From Buchnera aphidicola (Nurudea shiraii) (GTDB lineage: Bacteria > Pseudomonadota > Gammaproteobacteria > Enterobacterales > Enterobacteriaceae): DNA of 64,000 nucleotides. The stretch is from the NCBI GenBank assembly GCA_039829955.1, contig CP140035.1:310001-374000 (forward strand), given 5' to 3'. Positions 11,215-22,163 of this stretch are shown piece by piece. The notes under the pieces are model-generated. The model searched no databases, was not told the DNA's origin, and saw only the letters and a program-made list of their open reading frames with translations. The position numbers and the translations under genes are program-made. Position 1 is the stretch's first letter. Each line of letters begins with the position of its first letter.

Positions 11215-12005
11215 TCAAAATTCCCATGTTTTAATATGTCTATTACTATAATGTTCTATATTTTAATAATTTTAAAATTAATGCATTTAAAATACTCAAA
11301 ATATATTTAATACTAATATTAATTGAAATTTTAAATCGTGTACGAAGGTATTAAAATAACAGTAGAAATATTAACATATATTTGAGTATATAACGGAATT
11401 GTAATAAATAATCTTTTAAATAGCTTATAAATTATGTTGTATATTTCTATATATAATATAAACTTTATTATAAACTATACTGTGTGAAATACTAACATAT
11501 AAATATTTAAATATAGTGTAAATTTATTTGTGTTATTCATAATATTTTAGTTTTTTTAAAAATTGCTTTTTAAAAAATATAGATTAAAAACTTTTTTTAA
11601 AAATAATAAATATTTGACATAGATTAATTATCTTTATAAATCACAAAAATGATATATTAAACAATAAATATACGAATATTTTCAATTTTATGATTTTAAC
11701 TTTCAAATATTAATTTAAAATTAAATTAATATTTAATAACATTAAACATTAACATAATTTAAATTATATAAAAATAATGTATTCAAAAATTATCGAATTT
11801 TTTGTAAAATTAATATTTTTTATGAAATAATTAACTAACTATGTAGTATGTATACACTATAATTCTTTAATATACAAACAACTTTTATATACAGATTTAA
11901 AAATTTATAACAATATAAATTGTATTTTTTGTTATAAATGATTTAAATTACACAGTATTACTAATAAATAAATCTTTATTAATATGATTATAAGGTTATA
12001 TCATT
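11215..12005. other. gene-free AT-rich spacer between divergent pal and gpmA
   Basis: No ORF or RNA gene is recognisable in these 790 bases. A possible sigma70-like element occurs near 11613-11640 (TTGACA, then TATAAA after 15 bases), about 370 bases upstream of gpmA, but such matches are common by chance in DNA this AT-rich. In E. coli this interval holds many genes, so the spacer is probably decayed sequence. Confidence 0.5.
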
Positions 12006-12701
12006 ATGGAAATACATAAATTGATTTTAATGCGTCATGGTGAAAGTAAATGGAATCAATTAAACAGATTTACAGGATGGAAAGATATAGATTTATCGGA
12101 AAGAGGTGTCATTGAAGCAATAACATGTGCTAAGTTATTAAAATCACATGGTTTTAATTTTAATTACGCATATACTTCTATCTTAAAACGATCTATTCAC
12201 ACTCTTTGGAACATAATAAAATATTTAAATTGTTCATGGATTCCGGTAAAAAAATCTTGGCATTTAAACGAACGGCATTATGGTGCTTTGCAAGGACTAA
12301 ACAAAGACGATGTAATTAAAAAACATGGTGATGCTCAAGTACAACAATGGAGAAGAGGATTTAATATTTCTCCTCCAGAGACAGACGTTTCTGAAAGAAA
12401 AATGTTGTCATTAGATCCTAAATATTCTAGCATGCACTTTAATGATATTCCATTATCAGAAAGTTTAAAAGCTACTTCTAAAAGAGTAATTCCCTTTTGG
12501 AAAAAAGCTATTCTTCCAAACCTAAAAAAGAAAAAAAAAATTATTATAACAGCACACGGGAATTCTCTTCGAGCATTAATCAAATATTTAGACAATATGA
12601 GTGATGAAGACATTATGAATTTAAATATTATAACAGGAGCTCCTATAGTATATGAATTTAATTGTCGATTTGAACCTGTTAGATATTATTGCTTAAAATA
12701 A
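12006..12701 (+). CDS. gpmA: 2,3-bisphosphoglycerate-dependent phosphoglycerate mutase
   Basis: Interconverts 3- and 2-phosphoglycerate in glycolysis via a phosphohistidine. The phospho-acceptor His is in MRHGESKWNQ (about residue 11), with SERG, LKRSIHTLW, LNERHYGALQG and the second catalytic His in TAHGNSLRALIKY. It is 231 residues; E. coli GpmA has 250, and the missing part is the flexible C-terminal tail. The site AAGG lies about ten bases before ATG 12006. An A10 run at 12531-12540 is in frame, so slippage there would truncate some product. Confidence 0.96.
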   Translation: MEIHKLILMRHGESKWNQLNRFTGWKDIDLSERGVIEAITCAKLLKSHGFNFNYAYTSILKRSIHTLWNIIKYLNCSWIPVKKSWHLNERHYGALQGLNKDDVIKKHGDAQVQQWRRGFNISPPETDVSERKMLSLDPKYSSMHFNDIPLSESLKATSKRVIPFWKKAILPNLKKKKKIIITAHGNSLRALIKYLDNMSDEDIMNLNIITGAPIVYEFNCRFEPVRYYCLK

Positions 12702-12854
12702 CATACACATAACTAATTTAGTAAACTGATATATTTTATTATCTTAATTAAAATTTTATTTCATAAATGTCCTTATATTACAATATTTCTAATTTTTTAT
12801 GCTAATTTAAATATTATATGTACATATAAATTTAAAAATATTTTAGAGAATAAC

Positions 12855-13817
12855 ATGATTAAAAAAATTGGTGTGCTGACTAGCGGGGGAGATTCTCCGG
12901 GAATGAATGCAGCTATTCGAGGTGTAGTCAGAACTGCATTAAGAAAAAATTTAGAAGTCATTGGAATATATGATGGATATCGTGGACTATATGAAAATAG
13001 AATAACTACTTTAGATCGGTTTAGTGTTTCTGATATGATTAATAGAGGAGGAACTTTTCTGGGATCTACTCGTTTTCCTGATTTTTCAAAAAAACAAATA
13101 AGATTAGTTGCTATTAAAAATTTAAAAAAACATAAAATAGATGTTTTAGTAGTAATCGGAGGAGGAGGTTCATATATAGGAGCTAAAAAATTAACAGAAA
13201 TGGGAATTCCATGCATTAGTATACCAGGAACTATTGACAACGACGTAGCAGGAACAGATTATACAATAGGATATTGTACAGCATTAGAAACAGTAGTAGA
13301 AGCAATTGACAGGTTAAGAGATACATCATCTTCTCATCAAAGAATTTCTATAGTAGAAGTGATGGGTCGAAATTGTGGAGATTTAACATTAGCTGCAGCT
13401 ATAGCTGGTGGATGTGAATTTATAGTTTTACCTGAAATCAAATATATACAAGAAGAGTTAATTAAAGAAATCAAAATTGGAATAAAAAAAGGAAAAAAAC
13501 ATGCTATAGTAGCTATTACAGAATGTATTTGTGACGTTGAAAGATTAGCTAAATATATCCAAAATGAAACTAAAAGAGAAACTCGAGCAACAATTTTAGG
13601 ACATATACAAAGAGGTGGAGCTCCTAAAGCATTTGATCGAATATTAGCATCTAGAATGGGTGAGTATTCTGTAGAATTATTATTACAAGGATATCAAGGA
13701 AGATGTGTTGGAATTAGAAATGACAAAATGGTAAATCACGATATTACCGATGCATTAAAAAATATGAAAAGACCTTTTAAATTAGATTGGTTAATCACTG
13801 CAAAAAAACTATACTAA
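12855..13817 (+). CDS. pfkA: 6-phosphofructokinase I
   Basis: ATP-dependent phosphorylation of fructose 6-phosphate. The ATP site GGDSPGMNA is near residue 11, the catalytic base lies in [16 protein letters not shown] (about 125-140), and [10 protein letters not shown] and GHIQRGGAP complete the substrate and effector sites. It is 320 residues, the same as E. coli. The RBS is AGAGAA before ATG 12855. It stands between gpmA and glpF, all on the same strand. Confidence 0.97.
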   Translation: MIKKIGVLTSGGDSPGMNAAIRGVVRTALRKNLEVIGIYDGYRGLYENRITTLDRFSVSDMINRGGTFLGSTRFPDFSKKQIRLVAIKNLKKHKIDVLVVIGGGGSYIGAKKLTEMGIPCISIPGTIDNDVAGTDYTIGYCTALETVVEAIDRLRDTSSSHQRISIVEVMGRNCGDLTLAAAIAGGCEFIVLPEIKYIQEELIKEIKIGIKKGKKHAIVAITECICDVERLAKYIQNETKRETRATILGHIQRGGAPKAFDRILASRMGEYSVELLLQGYQGRCVGIRNDKMVNHDITDALKNMKRPFKLDWLITAKKLY

Positions 13818-13916
13818 CGATAAAATTAAATACGTTATTATGTAAGTTAATATTTTGATATTTTATTTTTTTAAATATTAGCTATATATTTAATCCTATA
13901 CCAAAGGAATTTTAAA

Positions 13917-14714
13917 ATGAGTAGTAATGTAGATAAAAAAAATATATTACTAATAGAATGTATTTCTGAATTTCTTGGTACAGGATTAATAGTTTTTCTT
14001 AATTCTAGTTATATTGCTTCATTACAATTAATTAATAAATTTAATAATTGTTCATGGAAGTTTAGTTTTATACTCGGATTAAGTACGTGCACTTCAATAT
14101 ATTTCAGCTCACTGATATCGAAATCGCATTTAAATCCGATTGTTACTTTTTCGTTTTTCTTATTATCTAATTTTAAAAAAAGTAAAATGCTTCCGTATAT
14201 TATATCTCAAATATCCGGTTCTTTTGTTTTTTCGTTTATAGTTTATATATTGTATTATAATTCATTAGTAAAGTTTAATAAACATAATGATATTTTGAAA
14301 AATGGTCCAGATAATTTAAATATAGCTTCCATTTTTTCTTTTTTTCCTAATAAAGATATAAATATAGAAAAAATTTTCATAATAGAAGTTATTATTACTT
14401 TTATATTTATATTAGTTATTTTTATTCTAAATGATAAAAAATTTTTTTGTACTTATAACAGTCTCATTTCTCCTATATTGATAGGTACATTAATTTTTAT
14501 CTTTAATATTGTAATTTCTCCATTTTCTTCTTTCACTTTAAACCCTGCACATGATCTCGGATCTCAATTATTTATTTATTTATTAGGATTAAAAGATATA
14601 GCATTTTTAAACGAATTAAGAAGTATAACTAATTTTTGTATACTTATATTTGGAATGATTATAGGTTCTATTATATCTGTTTATTTTTATAAATTTATAA
14701 GGTTTAAAAATTAA
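13917..14714 (+). CDS. glpF: GlpF-like aquaglyceroporin with altered pore
   Basis: Six-helix channel of the inner membrane, 265 residues (E. coli GlpF 281). The fold is clear: helix 1 (SEFLGTGLIVFL), first half-helix (S-H-L-N-P-I), second half-helix (L-N-P-A-H-D). The first NPA is NPI (73-75). At the selectivity filter, E. coli Arg206 is His212 here and Trp48 is Leu53, while Phe200 is kept. Passage of glycerol, water or other solutes may therefore differ. ATG 13917 has AAAGGA eight bases upstream. It converges on tpiA with a 17-base gap. Confidence 0.88.
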   Translation: MSSNVDKKNILLIECISEFLGTGLIVFLNSSYIASLQLINKFNNCSWKFSFILGLSTCTSIYFSSLISKSHLNPIVTFSFFLLSNFKKSKMLPYIISQISGSFVFSFIVYILYYNSLVKFNKHNDILKNGPDNLNIASIFSFFPNKDINIEKIFIIEVIITFIFILVIFILNDKKFFCTYNSLISPILIGTLIFIFNIVISPFSSFTLNPAHDLGSQLFIYLLGLKDIAFLNELRSITNFCILIFGMIIGSIISVYFYKFIRFKN

Positions 14715-14731
14715 TTTTGCATTTAATAAAT

Positions 14732-15508
14732 TTAGCGTAGTTTTTCGTTCTCCATTGATACTATAGACAATATCTTTAAAAAACGACTTAAAAATAACGA
14801 TGCAGATCCGACTAAAACTCCATTAATACTAGAAATCTGGCATATTTCTCTGACATTGTTCTCATCTACAGAACCTCCATATTGAACAGACAATGATTTT
14901 TCGTCTATATTCTGTCTTTTCAAAACATAATTTTTTATGAGATCACATGTATTTTTGATATAATTAAGAGATGGAATTCGTCCTGATCCAATAGCCCAAA
15001 TAGGTTCATAAGCGATAATTGAATTATTAAAAGCTTTTTTACCTAACAAATCTATTATCGGATTTATTTGACTTTGACATATTTTTTCAATTTTTAAAAG
15101 ATTAGAGTCATTTTCAGATTCTCCAATACATAATATTGGAGTTAATCCAAATTTTTTAACTATTTTAAATTTTTTTGCAATTAAATCATTACTTTCTCGA
15201 TGATATAATCTTCTTTCAGAATGCCCTATAATAACATATTGTACATGGATGTCATTTAGCATGTTAATTGATGTTTCTCCAGTAAAAGCACCGTAAGAAT
15301 GTATATCAACGTCTTGTGCTCCAATTATAACATTTTTATTCATGACAATATTAAGTGCTGGATATAAATATATAAATGGAAGAGCAATAATCAGTTTTAG
15401 ATGTAATTCATTTAAATTAACAAAGTTAGCTATGGGTTTCAATAAATTATGGAGTAATGTCATACTTCCATTTAATTTCCAATTAGCTATAATAATTTTT
15501 TCTTGCAT
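14732..15508 (-). CDS. tpiA: triosephosphate isomerase
   Basis: Interconverts dihydroxyacetone phosphate and glyceraldehyde 3-phosphate. Catalytic Lys11 (NWKLNGS), His in VIIGHSERR (about 96) and Glu in AYEPIWAIGSGR (about 167) are present, as is the phosphate loop SVQYGGSV and GVLVGSASL. It is 258 residues against 255 in E. coli. It lies downstream of rpsA on the same strand, 189 bases away; the ihfB gene that follows rpsA in E. coli is not in between. Confidence 0.97.
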   Translation of the reverse strand: MQEKIIIANWKLNGSMTLLHNLLKPIANFVNLNELHLKLIIALPFIYLYPALNIVMNKNVIIGAQDVDIHSYGAFTGETSINMLNDIHVQYVIIGHSERRLYHRESNDLIAKKFKIVKKFGLTPILCIGESENDSNLLKIEKICQSQINPIIDLLGKKAFNNSIIAYEPIWAIGSGRIPSLNYIKNTCDLIKNYVLKRQNIDEKSLSVQYGGSVDENNVREICQISSINGVLVGSASLFLSRFLKILSIVSMENEKLR

Positions 15509-15697
15509 TATTAAATCTCACTTAAAATGATGACTAAGTTACTAATTGGAAATTTAAAAAATAACTTAGAATTAAATTTTCAAATTTATAATATAAAACG
15601 TACGTTTCAAACAATTTGAAATTATTATTCAAATTTACAGAATGAGATCGATATTATTTATGAATTTTAAAAACTATAATATATAATTTTATCACAT

Positions 15698-17374
15698 TTA
15701 TGTTTTAGCTGCTTTAAATGCTTCTGTCATAGCATTAGAAAAATTTTGATCTTTTTTATTTTGATCATGATGTTTTGATATTTCTGTATTTTTCAAAAGT
15801 TCAGATAATATAACAGACAAATAAATTGTTCTATTTTTTCTATCTATATTGTTTAATTTTGCATTTACTTTGGTTCCAATTATGAAACTTGATAAGATTG
15901 TTTTATGATTAGAATGTGTAGCAGAAATATCCGAAATTTTAACATATCCCTCAATAAATTCGGACAATCGAATAGTAATGACGTCATTTCCAATTTTTTT
16001 AACAATTCCAGAAACTATATTTCCTTTTTTATAGTTAGAAATATATTTGTTAAACGGATCTTCTTCTAATTGTTTAATCCCCAAAGAAATGCGTTCTCTT
16101 TCAAAATCTACTTGAAGTACTTTAGCTGAAATTTCATCACCTTTTTTATATTTTTTAACTGCTTCATCTCCCGGCATTATCCAAGAAATGTCAGATAAAT
16201 GTACTAATCCATCAATACCACCGTCAAGTCCGATAAAAATACCGAAATCAGTAATAGATTTTATCTTTCCCTTTACGATATTTCCTTTATTATTTATTTT
16301 TGAAAATTCTTTCCATGGATTAACTTTGCATTGCTTTATCCCTAATGAAATACGTCTTTTTTCTTCATCAATATCTAATACTACAACTTCAATATTAGCG
16401 TTAATACTTACTACTTTAGATGGATGAATGTTTTTATTAGTCCAATCCATTTCTGAAACATGAACTAAGCCCTCTATTCCTTCTTCAATTTCTACAAAAC
16501 ATCCATAGTCAGTCAAGTTAGTTACTCTTCCAATCAATTTAAATCCTTCAGGATATTTTTTTGAAATATCTCTCCATGGATCATCTCCTAACTGTTTTAA
16601 TCCTAATGAAACTCTTATTTTTTCTCGATCAAATTTTAGTATTTTTACTTGTATTTCATCACCTATATTAACAATTTCATTTGGATGTTTTACTCTTTTC
16701 CATGCCATGTCAGTAATATGAAGTAATCCGTCCACTCCACCTAAATCTACAAATGCTCCATAATCGGTAAGATTTTTTACTGTTCCTTTTAATTCCATTC
16801 CTTCTTGCAAATTTTTAAGCAGTAAATTACGTTCTATACTGTACTCTGATTCTATTACTGCTCGACGAGATACAACTACATTATTACGTTTTTGATCTAA
16901 TTTAATAACTTTAAATTCTAATTCTTTTCCTTCTAAATGTATAGTTTCTCTAATAGGCCGAATATCTACTAAAGAACCTGGTAAGAACGCTCTAATTTCA
17001 TTAAGTTCTACGGTAAAACCACCTTTTACTTTTCCATTAATTGTACCTATTACTGTTTTGGAATTTTTATAAGATTCTTCTAATAATAACCATGCTTCGT
17101 GACGTTTAGCTTTTTCACGTGATAATAGTGTTTCTCCAAATCCATCCTCAATAGCATCTAATGCAACATCTATTTTATCTCCTATTTGTATTTCTATTTT
17201 TCCTTTAGAGTTCTTAAATTGTTCTATAGGAATATTTGATTCAGATTTTAATCCAGCATCAACTAATACTGTGTCTTTGTTTATAGAAATAACAACACCT
17301 TGAATAATAGATCCAATCTTAATTTCAATTTTTTTTAAAGATTCTTCAAATAATTGGGAAAACGATTCACTCAT
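15698..17374 (-). CDS. rpsA: 30S ribosomal protein S1
   Basis: Binds mRNA upstream of start codons and helps load it on the 30S subunit. It is 558 residues, matching E. coli (557), with six S1 OB-fold repeats; repeats 3-6 are evident from recurring units such as [18 protein letters not shown] and the I-S-L-G-I-K-Q endings. The first two repeats are the ribosome-binding half. Convergent/co-directional with tpiA; 579 bases of non-coding DNA lie upstream. Confidence 0.98.
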   Translation of the reverse strand: MSESFSQLFEESLKKIEIKIGSIIQGVVISINKDTVLVDAGLKSESNIPIEQFKNSKGKIEIQIGDKIDVALDAIEDGFGETLLSREKAKRHEAWLLLEESYKNSKTVIGTINGKVKGGFTVELNEIRAFLPGSLVDIRPIRETIHLEGKELEFKVIKLDQKRNNVVVSRRAVIESEYSIERNLLLKNLQEGMELKGTVKNLTDYGAFVDLGGVDGLLHITDMAWKRVKHPNEIVNIGDEIQVKILKFDREKIRVSLGLKQLGDDPWRDISKKYPEGFKLIGRVTNLTDYGCFVEIEEGIEGLVHVSEMDWTNKNIHPSKVVSINANIEVVVLDIDEEKRRISLGIKQCKVNPWKEFSKINNKGNIVKGKIKSITDFGIFIGLDGGIDGLVHLSDISWIMPGDEAVKKYKKGDEISAKVLQVDFERERISLGIKQLEEDPFNKYISNYKKGNIVSGIVKKIGNDVITIRLSEFIEGYVKISDISATHSNHKTILSSFIIGTKVNAKLNNIDRKNRTIYLSVILSELLKNTEISKHHDQNKKDQNFSNAMTEAFKAAKT

Positions 17375-17953
17375 GTTAATGATCTTAAAGTATAGTTATA
17401 AACATCTATTGTTTACATCATGTAAATAGTGTTTTTCATAAGTCCTATAATATTCTTTATTATAGATTTATTTAAATATTTTATGTAAAAATTAGTAATT
17501 TTAATTTTAAATTAAGTTTAAAAATAATATAAATATTAAACAATGAACATATTTTAATAATTTTGTTTTAGTAAAATACTTTATATTTTATTTTTAATAA
17601 TATTCATAAACTAATTAGTAAAGATAAACCTTTATATAGAAGTTTATATTTTAAGGTATCATAAACTTCCAAAATATTTCTAAAAATATAATCTTTAAGT
17701 ATTTTAACCACAATTAAACATGTTTTAACTTAAAATTTTTATGAATCTTAAATTTATTTAATTCTTATGAATAAAAATTAAATACACGCTCTAAATAAAA
17801 TATTTAAAATATTATTAATTTTTTAAAAATACTTTATCACTTTAAAGTCAATTTACGTATTAAATGATAACATGATAAATTCATTTATATAATACACAAA
17901 TATATTTTTATATGTACATAAAATATTAATATATAAAATCTAAAACAAAACGC
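17375..17953. other. gene-free spacer where cmk stands in E. coli
   Basis: No ORF of note is seen. In E. coli the order is serC, aroA, cmk, rpsA, so the cmk position falls here. The region is nearly all A and T and I cannot recognise any cmk motif. It must contain the rpsA promoter, but no clear -35/-10 pair stands out. Confidence 0.5.
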
Positions 17954-19237
17954 TTAGAAACTGATAGACTTTAGTATATTGAAATAATTTGGAAATGTTT
18001 TATTTACACAATTAGGATTTAACAAAGTGACTCGAGTATTAGATAATGCTATTAAGGAAAAGCACATAGCTATTCTATGATCATTATAGGTATCGATTTT
18101 AGCACAATGAAATTTTTTTGGAGGAGAAATATAGATATAATCATTTCCTGATTTTACACTAGCTCCTATTTTTTTTAGTTCTGTAGACATTGCTAATAAT
18201 CTATCAGTCTCTTTTACCTTCCAATTATAGATATTTCGAATAATAGTATCTCCTTTGGAAAACAAAGCTACTATAGCAATAGTCATTGCAGCATCTGGAA
18301 TATGATTCATATCTAAATCAATACCATTTAGTACTCCTTTTCTGCAACAAATAAAATTTTTTCCCATAGTAACACATGCACCCATCTTTTTAAGTACTTT
18401 TAAAAATTTTACATCACCTTGAATACTATTGGAACCAATTCCTGTAACACATACTGTTCCACCTTTAATTGCTGCTGCAGCTAAAAAATACGATGCAGAT
18501 GACGCATCTCCTTCAATTAAATAGTTACCTGGAGATTGATATTTTTGACGTCCTTGAATATAAAAACACTTATAAGAGTCATGTATAATGTTTACCTTAA
18601 ATTTTTTAATCAATTCTAGAGTCATATTAATATAAGGTTTAGAAACTAAATTACCTTTTATTATAATTTTAGAATCTAAAATAGCCAATGGAGATGCAAT
18701 TAGCAAAGCTGTTAAAAATTGACTAGAAATAGATCCATCAACAATTATTTCTCCCCCTCGAAACCCCCCTTTTATATAAATTGGAAGATAATTGTTTTCT
18801 TCAAAGTATTGAATATTTGCACCTCCTTGTCTTAAAGCATCAATTAAATGTTGTATTGGTCTTTGTTTCATCCTAGAATCGCCAGTCAATAATACATTAT
18901 TATTACCACTTAAAGATAACATTGCTGTTAAAAATCTTACAGCTGTTCCTGCATTTCCTAAAAATAACGAAGTTTTTTGGTTTAAAGATAATGAACTAGA
19001 TTTACCTTGAATTTCACATACGGTGTTATTTTTTGATAAAGTAAAATTTATTCCAAAAATTTTTAATGCATTTAACATATATTTTGTATCATCACTATAT
19101 AATAAATTTCGTATATTAGTAACTCCATGAGATATAGAAGATAACAGCAAAATTCTATTAGAGATACTTTTCGAACCTGGTAAATTAACTTTTCCATTGA
19201 CAAACGAAATTGGATTTAATGTTAAAGTTTTTTTCAT
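17954..19237 (-). CDS. aroA: EPSP synthase (3-phosphoshikimate 1-carboxyvinyltransferase)
   Basis: Sixth step of the shikimate pathway, supplying chorismate for aromatic amino acids, which Buchnera provides to its host. It is 427 residues, as in E. coli. The first substrate motif [10 protein letters not shown] is at 19-28; [23 protein letters not shown] (catalytic Asp) and YNDHRIAM follow. The PEP-site segment [10 protein letters not shown] (93-102) has Phe where E. coli has Pro101, and GEPRMKERP reads GDSRMKQRP. It follows serC by 81 bases, the conserved serC-aroA operon. Confidence 0.96.
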   Translation of the reverse strand: MKKTLTLNPISFVNGKVNLPGSKSISNRILLLSSISHGVTNIRNLLYSDDTKYMLNALKIFGINFTLSKNNTVCEIQGKSSSLSLNQKTSLFLGNAGTAVRFLTAMLSLSGNNNVLLTGDSRMKQRPIQHLIDALRQGGANIQYFEENNYLPIYIKGGFRGGEIIVDGSISSQFLTALLIASPLAILDSKIIIKGNLVSKPYINMTLELIKKFKVNIIHDSYKCFYIQGRQKYQSPGNYLIEGDASSASYFLAAAAIKGGTVCVTGIGSNSIQGDVKFLKVLKKMGACVTMGKNFICCRKGVLNGIDLDMNHIPDAAMTIAIVALFSKGDTIIRNIYNWKVKETDRLLAMSTELKKIGASVKSGNDYIYISPPKKFHCAKIDTYNDHRIAMCFSLIALSNTRVTLLNPNCVNKTFPNYFNILKSISF

Positions 19238-19318
19238 GATATATCTCTTTAAAGTAATTATTTAAGGAATTCAAAATATATGATAAAATTTTAACATCAT
19301 ATTATATACAAAGATAAT

Positions 19319-20413
19319 TTATGAGTATTGTTTTTCAAATATTTTCATAAACTTTACTAATTTTATTACACCTTCTATTGGCATAGAATTATAAATAGAT
19401 GCACGAAAACCTCCAATTATACTATGACCTTTTAAAAAATGTAATCCAAAATTATATGACTCTTTTAAAAACAACGATTGAAGATTGATATTTTTAATGT
19501 TAAATACAACATTCATATAAGAACGATTGTAATTAGAAACGTTATTAATATAAAAATTGGTACTATCTATTGCTTTATACAATAAAGTTGCTTTTTTTTT
19601 ATTTAATGCTTCCATTTTTTTTAATCCACCTATTTTTTTAATCCATTTTAAAACTAAATCTGATACATACAAAGAAAATGTAGTAGGTGTATTAAACATA
19701 GACTTGTTTTCGGACATTATTGTATAATTTAGAATAGAAGGACACATGACTTTAAATTTTCCTAATAAATCTTGACGTATTATAACTATAGTTACTCCAG
19801 ATGGGCCTATATTTTTTTGTGCACTAGCATAAATAACACCATATCGCTTAATGTCTATAATACGAGAAAATAAAGTAGATGAAAAATCACCTACTACCAC
19901 AATATTGTCATTGAAACTAGGCTCTTCATGAATAGCAATTCCTTCAATAGTTTCGTTAGGACAATAGTGCAAGTATGCACTTTTAAAATTAATATTCCAA
20001 TTACTCATAGGAGAGATATAAGTTTTTTTGTTTAATTTTTTTTTTACATTAATAATATAAGGAGTACAATATTTTTTACTTTCTTCTGCCGCTTTATACG
20101 ACCAATATCCACTGCTAATATAATCTGCATGTTTATTATTCCCTAACAAATTCATGGGAACAGCAGAAAATTGTCCCCTTGCTCCACCATGAAAAAATAA
20201 TACTCGATAATTTCTAGGAACTTTTAATAAGTTTCTAAGATTATGTTCTAAACTTTCTAATATTAATAAAAAATTTTTAGATCTATGGCTAATTTCTATA
20301 ATTGATCTTCCATAACGTTTCCAACTACCAAATTCTAAATGTATTTTTTTTAAAACTTTTTTTGGTAACATGGAAGGTCCTGCACTAAAATTATAAATTG
20401 TATTTTCTTTCAT
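19319..20413 (-). CDS. serC: phosphoserine aminotransferase
   Basis: PLP enzyme that makes 3-phosphoserine from 3-phosphohydroxypyruvate and glutamate; it also acts in PLP synthesis in E. coli. NFSAGPSMLPKKVL opens the protein, HGGARGQFSAVP gives phosphate-binding residues and the Schiff-base Lys is in SAQKNIGPSGV. It is 364 residues against 362. It is the first gene of the serC-aroA pair, and serS lies 99 bases upstream on the same strand. Confidence 0.97.
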   Translation of the reverse strand: MKENTIYNFSAGPSMLPKKVLKKIHLEFGSWKRYGRSIIEISHRSKNFLLILESLEHNLRNLLKVPRNYRVLFFHGGARGQFSAVPMNLLGNNKHADYISSGYWSYKAAEESKKYCTPYIINVKKKLNKKTYISPMSNWNINFKSAYLHYCPNETIEGIAIHEEPSFNDNIVVVGDFSSTLFSRIIDIKRYGVIYASAQKNIGPSGVTIVIIRQDLLGKFKVMCPSILNYTIMSENKSMFNTPTTFSLYVSDLVLKWIKKIGGLKKMEALNKKKATLLYKAIDSTNFYINNVSNYNRSYMNVVFNIKNINLQSLFLKESYNFGLHFLKGHSIIGGFRASIYNSMPIEGVIKLVKFMKIFEKQYS

Positions 20414-20512
20414 GCGTTTATGTTTATCCTTGTATAATTAAAAGATAATAATCATATTAATTTATAAAAATCATAACAACGTTTTATAAATATTTTATAA
20501 TATAATTATATT

Positions 20513-21805
20513 TTATAAAAATTCTAACCCTCTCATATAGTTTTTCCTTAAAATTTTAGGCACTTTCACTCGACCATCAGCTTGTTGATAATTTTCTAAA
20601 ATTGCAGCTAATGTTCTACCAATTGCTAATCCTGATCCATTAATAGTATGTATAAAATGATTTTTACTATTTGAATGTGAACGAAATCGAGCATATATGC
20701 GACGTGATTGAAAATCTAACATATTTGAACAAGATGATACTTCTCTATAAGAATTTTGAGATGGAAACCATGCTTCTAAATCGTAAGTTTTTGCGGATGA
20801 AAAACTTGTTTCTCCTGAACATAATAGTACTTTTCTATATGGTAATTCTAACAATATTAAAATTTTTTCCGCATGTGAAGTTAATTCTTCTAATTTTTCC
20901 ATAGAATTATTAGGATGAACTATTTGAATGATTTCAACTTTTTCAAATTGATGCATTCTAATTAAACCTTTAGTATCACGTCCATATGAAGAAGATTCTG
21001 AACGAAAACAAGGAGTATTAGCAACTAGCATTATAGGTAATTTTTTTTCTTCTAAGATACAATTTCGAAACAAATTAGTTAAGGGAACTTCTGCTGTTGG
21101 TATCAATACATACTTATTGTTTTTAGATGTATGAGACAATGCCTGAGTGTAAAATAAATCTGTACTAAATTTAGGTAATTGTCCTGTACCATATAAGTTA
21201 TCTTTGAAAACTAAATAAGGAACATAAGTTTCTAAATATTTATGTTCTATAGTATGTACATCTATCATAAACTGCCCTAATGCACGATGTAATAAAGCAA
21301 TATTTCCTTTCATAACGACAAATCTAGATCCGGAAATTTTAGCTGAAGCTTTCCAATCAAAACCATTTAATTGACATCCTAGTTCAATATGATCTTTTAT
21401 TTTAAACGAAAAATTATGTATAATACCCCAATTATTTACTTCTTTATTATCAGTATTTGTACACCCAATTGGAATAGAATCATCAGGAATATTTGGAATA
21501 TAACTTAAAAATATATTAATTTCTTTTAATAAAACATCTAAATCTTTTTTAGCTAATAATAACTCTTCAGAAATAATATGTGCTTGATTTTTTAAATTGA
21601 GATAATTTTTATTATTTTTTTTCTTATCTCGTATAAGATTAGAAATAACATTTCTTTTGAATTGAAGATTTTCAGTTTTTTTTTGTAAAAGTTTTCTTTT
21701 TTCTTCTAGAAAGATAAATTTTTCTTTGTCCAAAAAAAAGTTTCTTCTTTTTAATTTTCGAATAATATAATCAATATCATTGCGTAATAGCTTAATATCT
21801 AACAT
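20513..21805 (-). CDS. serS: seryl-tRNA synthetase
   Basis: Charges tRNA-Ser; class II synthetase of 430 residues, the same as E. coli. An N-terminal antiparallel coiled-coil arm (about 27-100, K-rich) contacts the tRNA long variable arm. Motif 2 is FRSESSSYGRDTKGLIRMHQFEKVE and motif 3 is NGSGLAIGRTLAAILENYQ. One of its substrates, tRNA-Ser(UGA), is encoded at 39548. Confidence 0.98.
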   Translation of the reverse strand: MLDIKLLRNDIDYIIRKLKRRNFFLDKEKFIFLEEKRKLLQKKTENLQFKRNVISNLIRDKKKNNKNYLNLKNQAHIISEELLLAKKDLDVLLKEINIFLSYIPNIPDDSIPIGCTNTDNKEVNNWGIIHNFSFKIKDHIELGCQLNGFDWKASAKISGSRFVVMKGNIALLHRALGQFMIDVHTIEHKYLETYVPYLVFKDNLYGTGQLPKFSTDLFYTQALSHTSKNNKYVLIPTAEVPLTNLFRNCILEEKKLPIMLVANTPCFRSESSSYGRDTKGLIRMHQFEKVEIIQIVHPNNSMEKLEELTSHAEKILILLELPYRKVLLCSGETSFSSAKTYDLEAWFPSQNSYREVSSCSNMLDFQSRRIYARFRSHSNSKNHFIHTINGSGLAIGRTLAAILENYQQADGRVKVPKILRKNYMRGLEFL

Positions 21806-22163
21806 ATTATGAATCTTTTTTTACAAAATTATTTCTAATTTTAATAATAAATTAAAAATAAAGATACTAAAAATAGATTATATTTTAATCTATCCTTACT
21901 ATTATTTATGTTTGTTGCAATTTGTTGTTGTTGATTATTTATCTTAGATAGTTTTAAAATATATTAACATTATCAAATTTTTAAAATTTTAAATATATTT
22001 ATAAAATTTCTATATTAAAACTATGCTGTATTTTATATAAAATTTAGATCTATGTAAAATAACAAAACTTTGATCAATACAATAACAATTTAATTATAAA
22101 AATTATTTTATGTGATAAAATATAAATCAAAAGTTAACATCACATATATCTTAAACACTTTAA
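21806..22163. other. spacer between divergent serS and trxB
   Basis: This 358-base interval should hold the promoters of both genes. I see no coding capacity, RNA gene or convincing promoter pair. A short run of TTG repeats near 21910-21935 is the only departure from the AT background. Confidence 0.45.

Noticed and set aside
11613..11640. TTGACA followed by TATAAA upstream of gpmA as its promoter
   Set aside because: The spacing is 15 rather than 17 bases and the site is far upstream; such matches are frequent by chance in this AT-rich DNA, so it is noted only in the spacer entry.
12335..13240. Open minus-strand frames of 92 and 147 codons inside gpmA and pfkA
   Set aside because: They are antisense shadows of strongly conserved genes and show no known family features or ribosome sites.
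15596..15607. Palindrome AAACGTACGTTT between tpiA and rpsA
   Set aside because: Short, no loop, and alternating AT-rich palindromes with a CG centre are expected by chance over this length; no known site matches.
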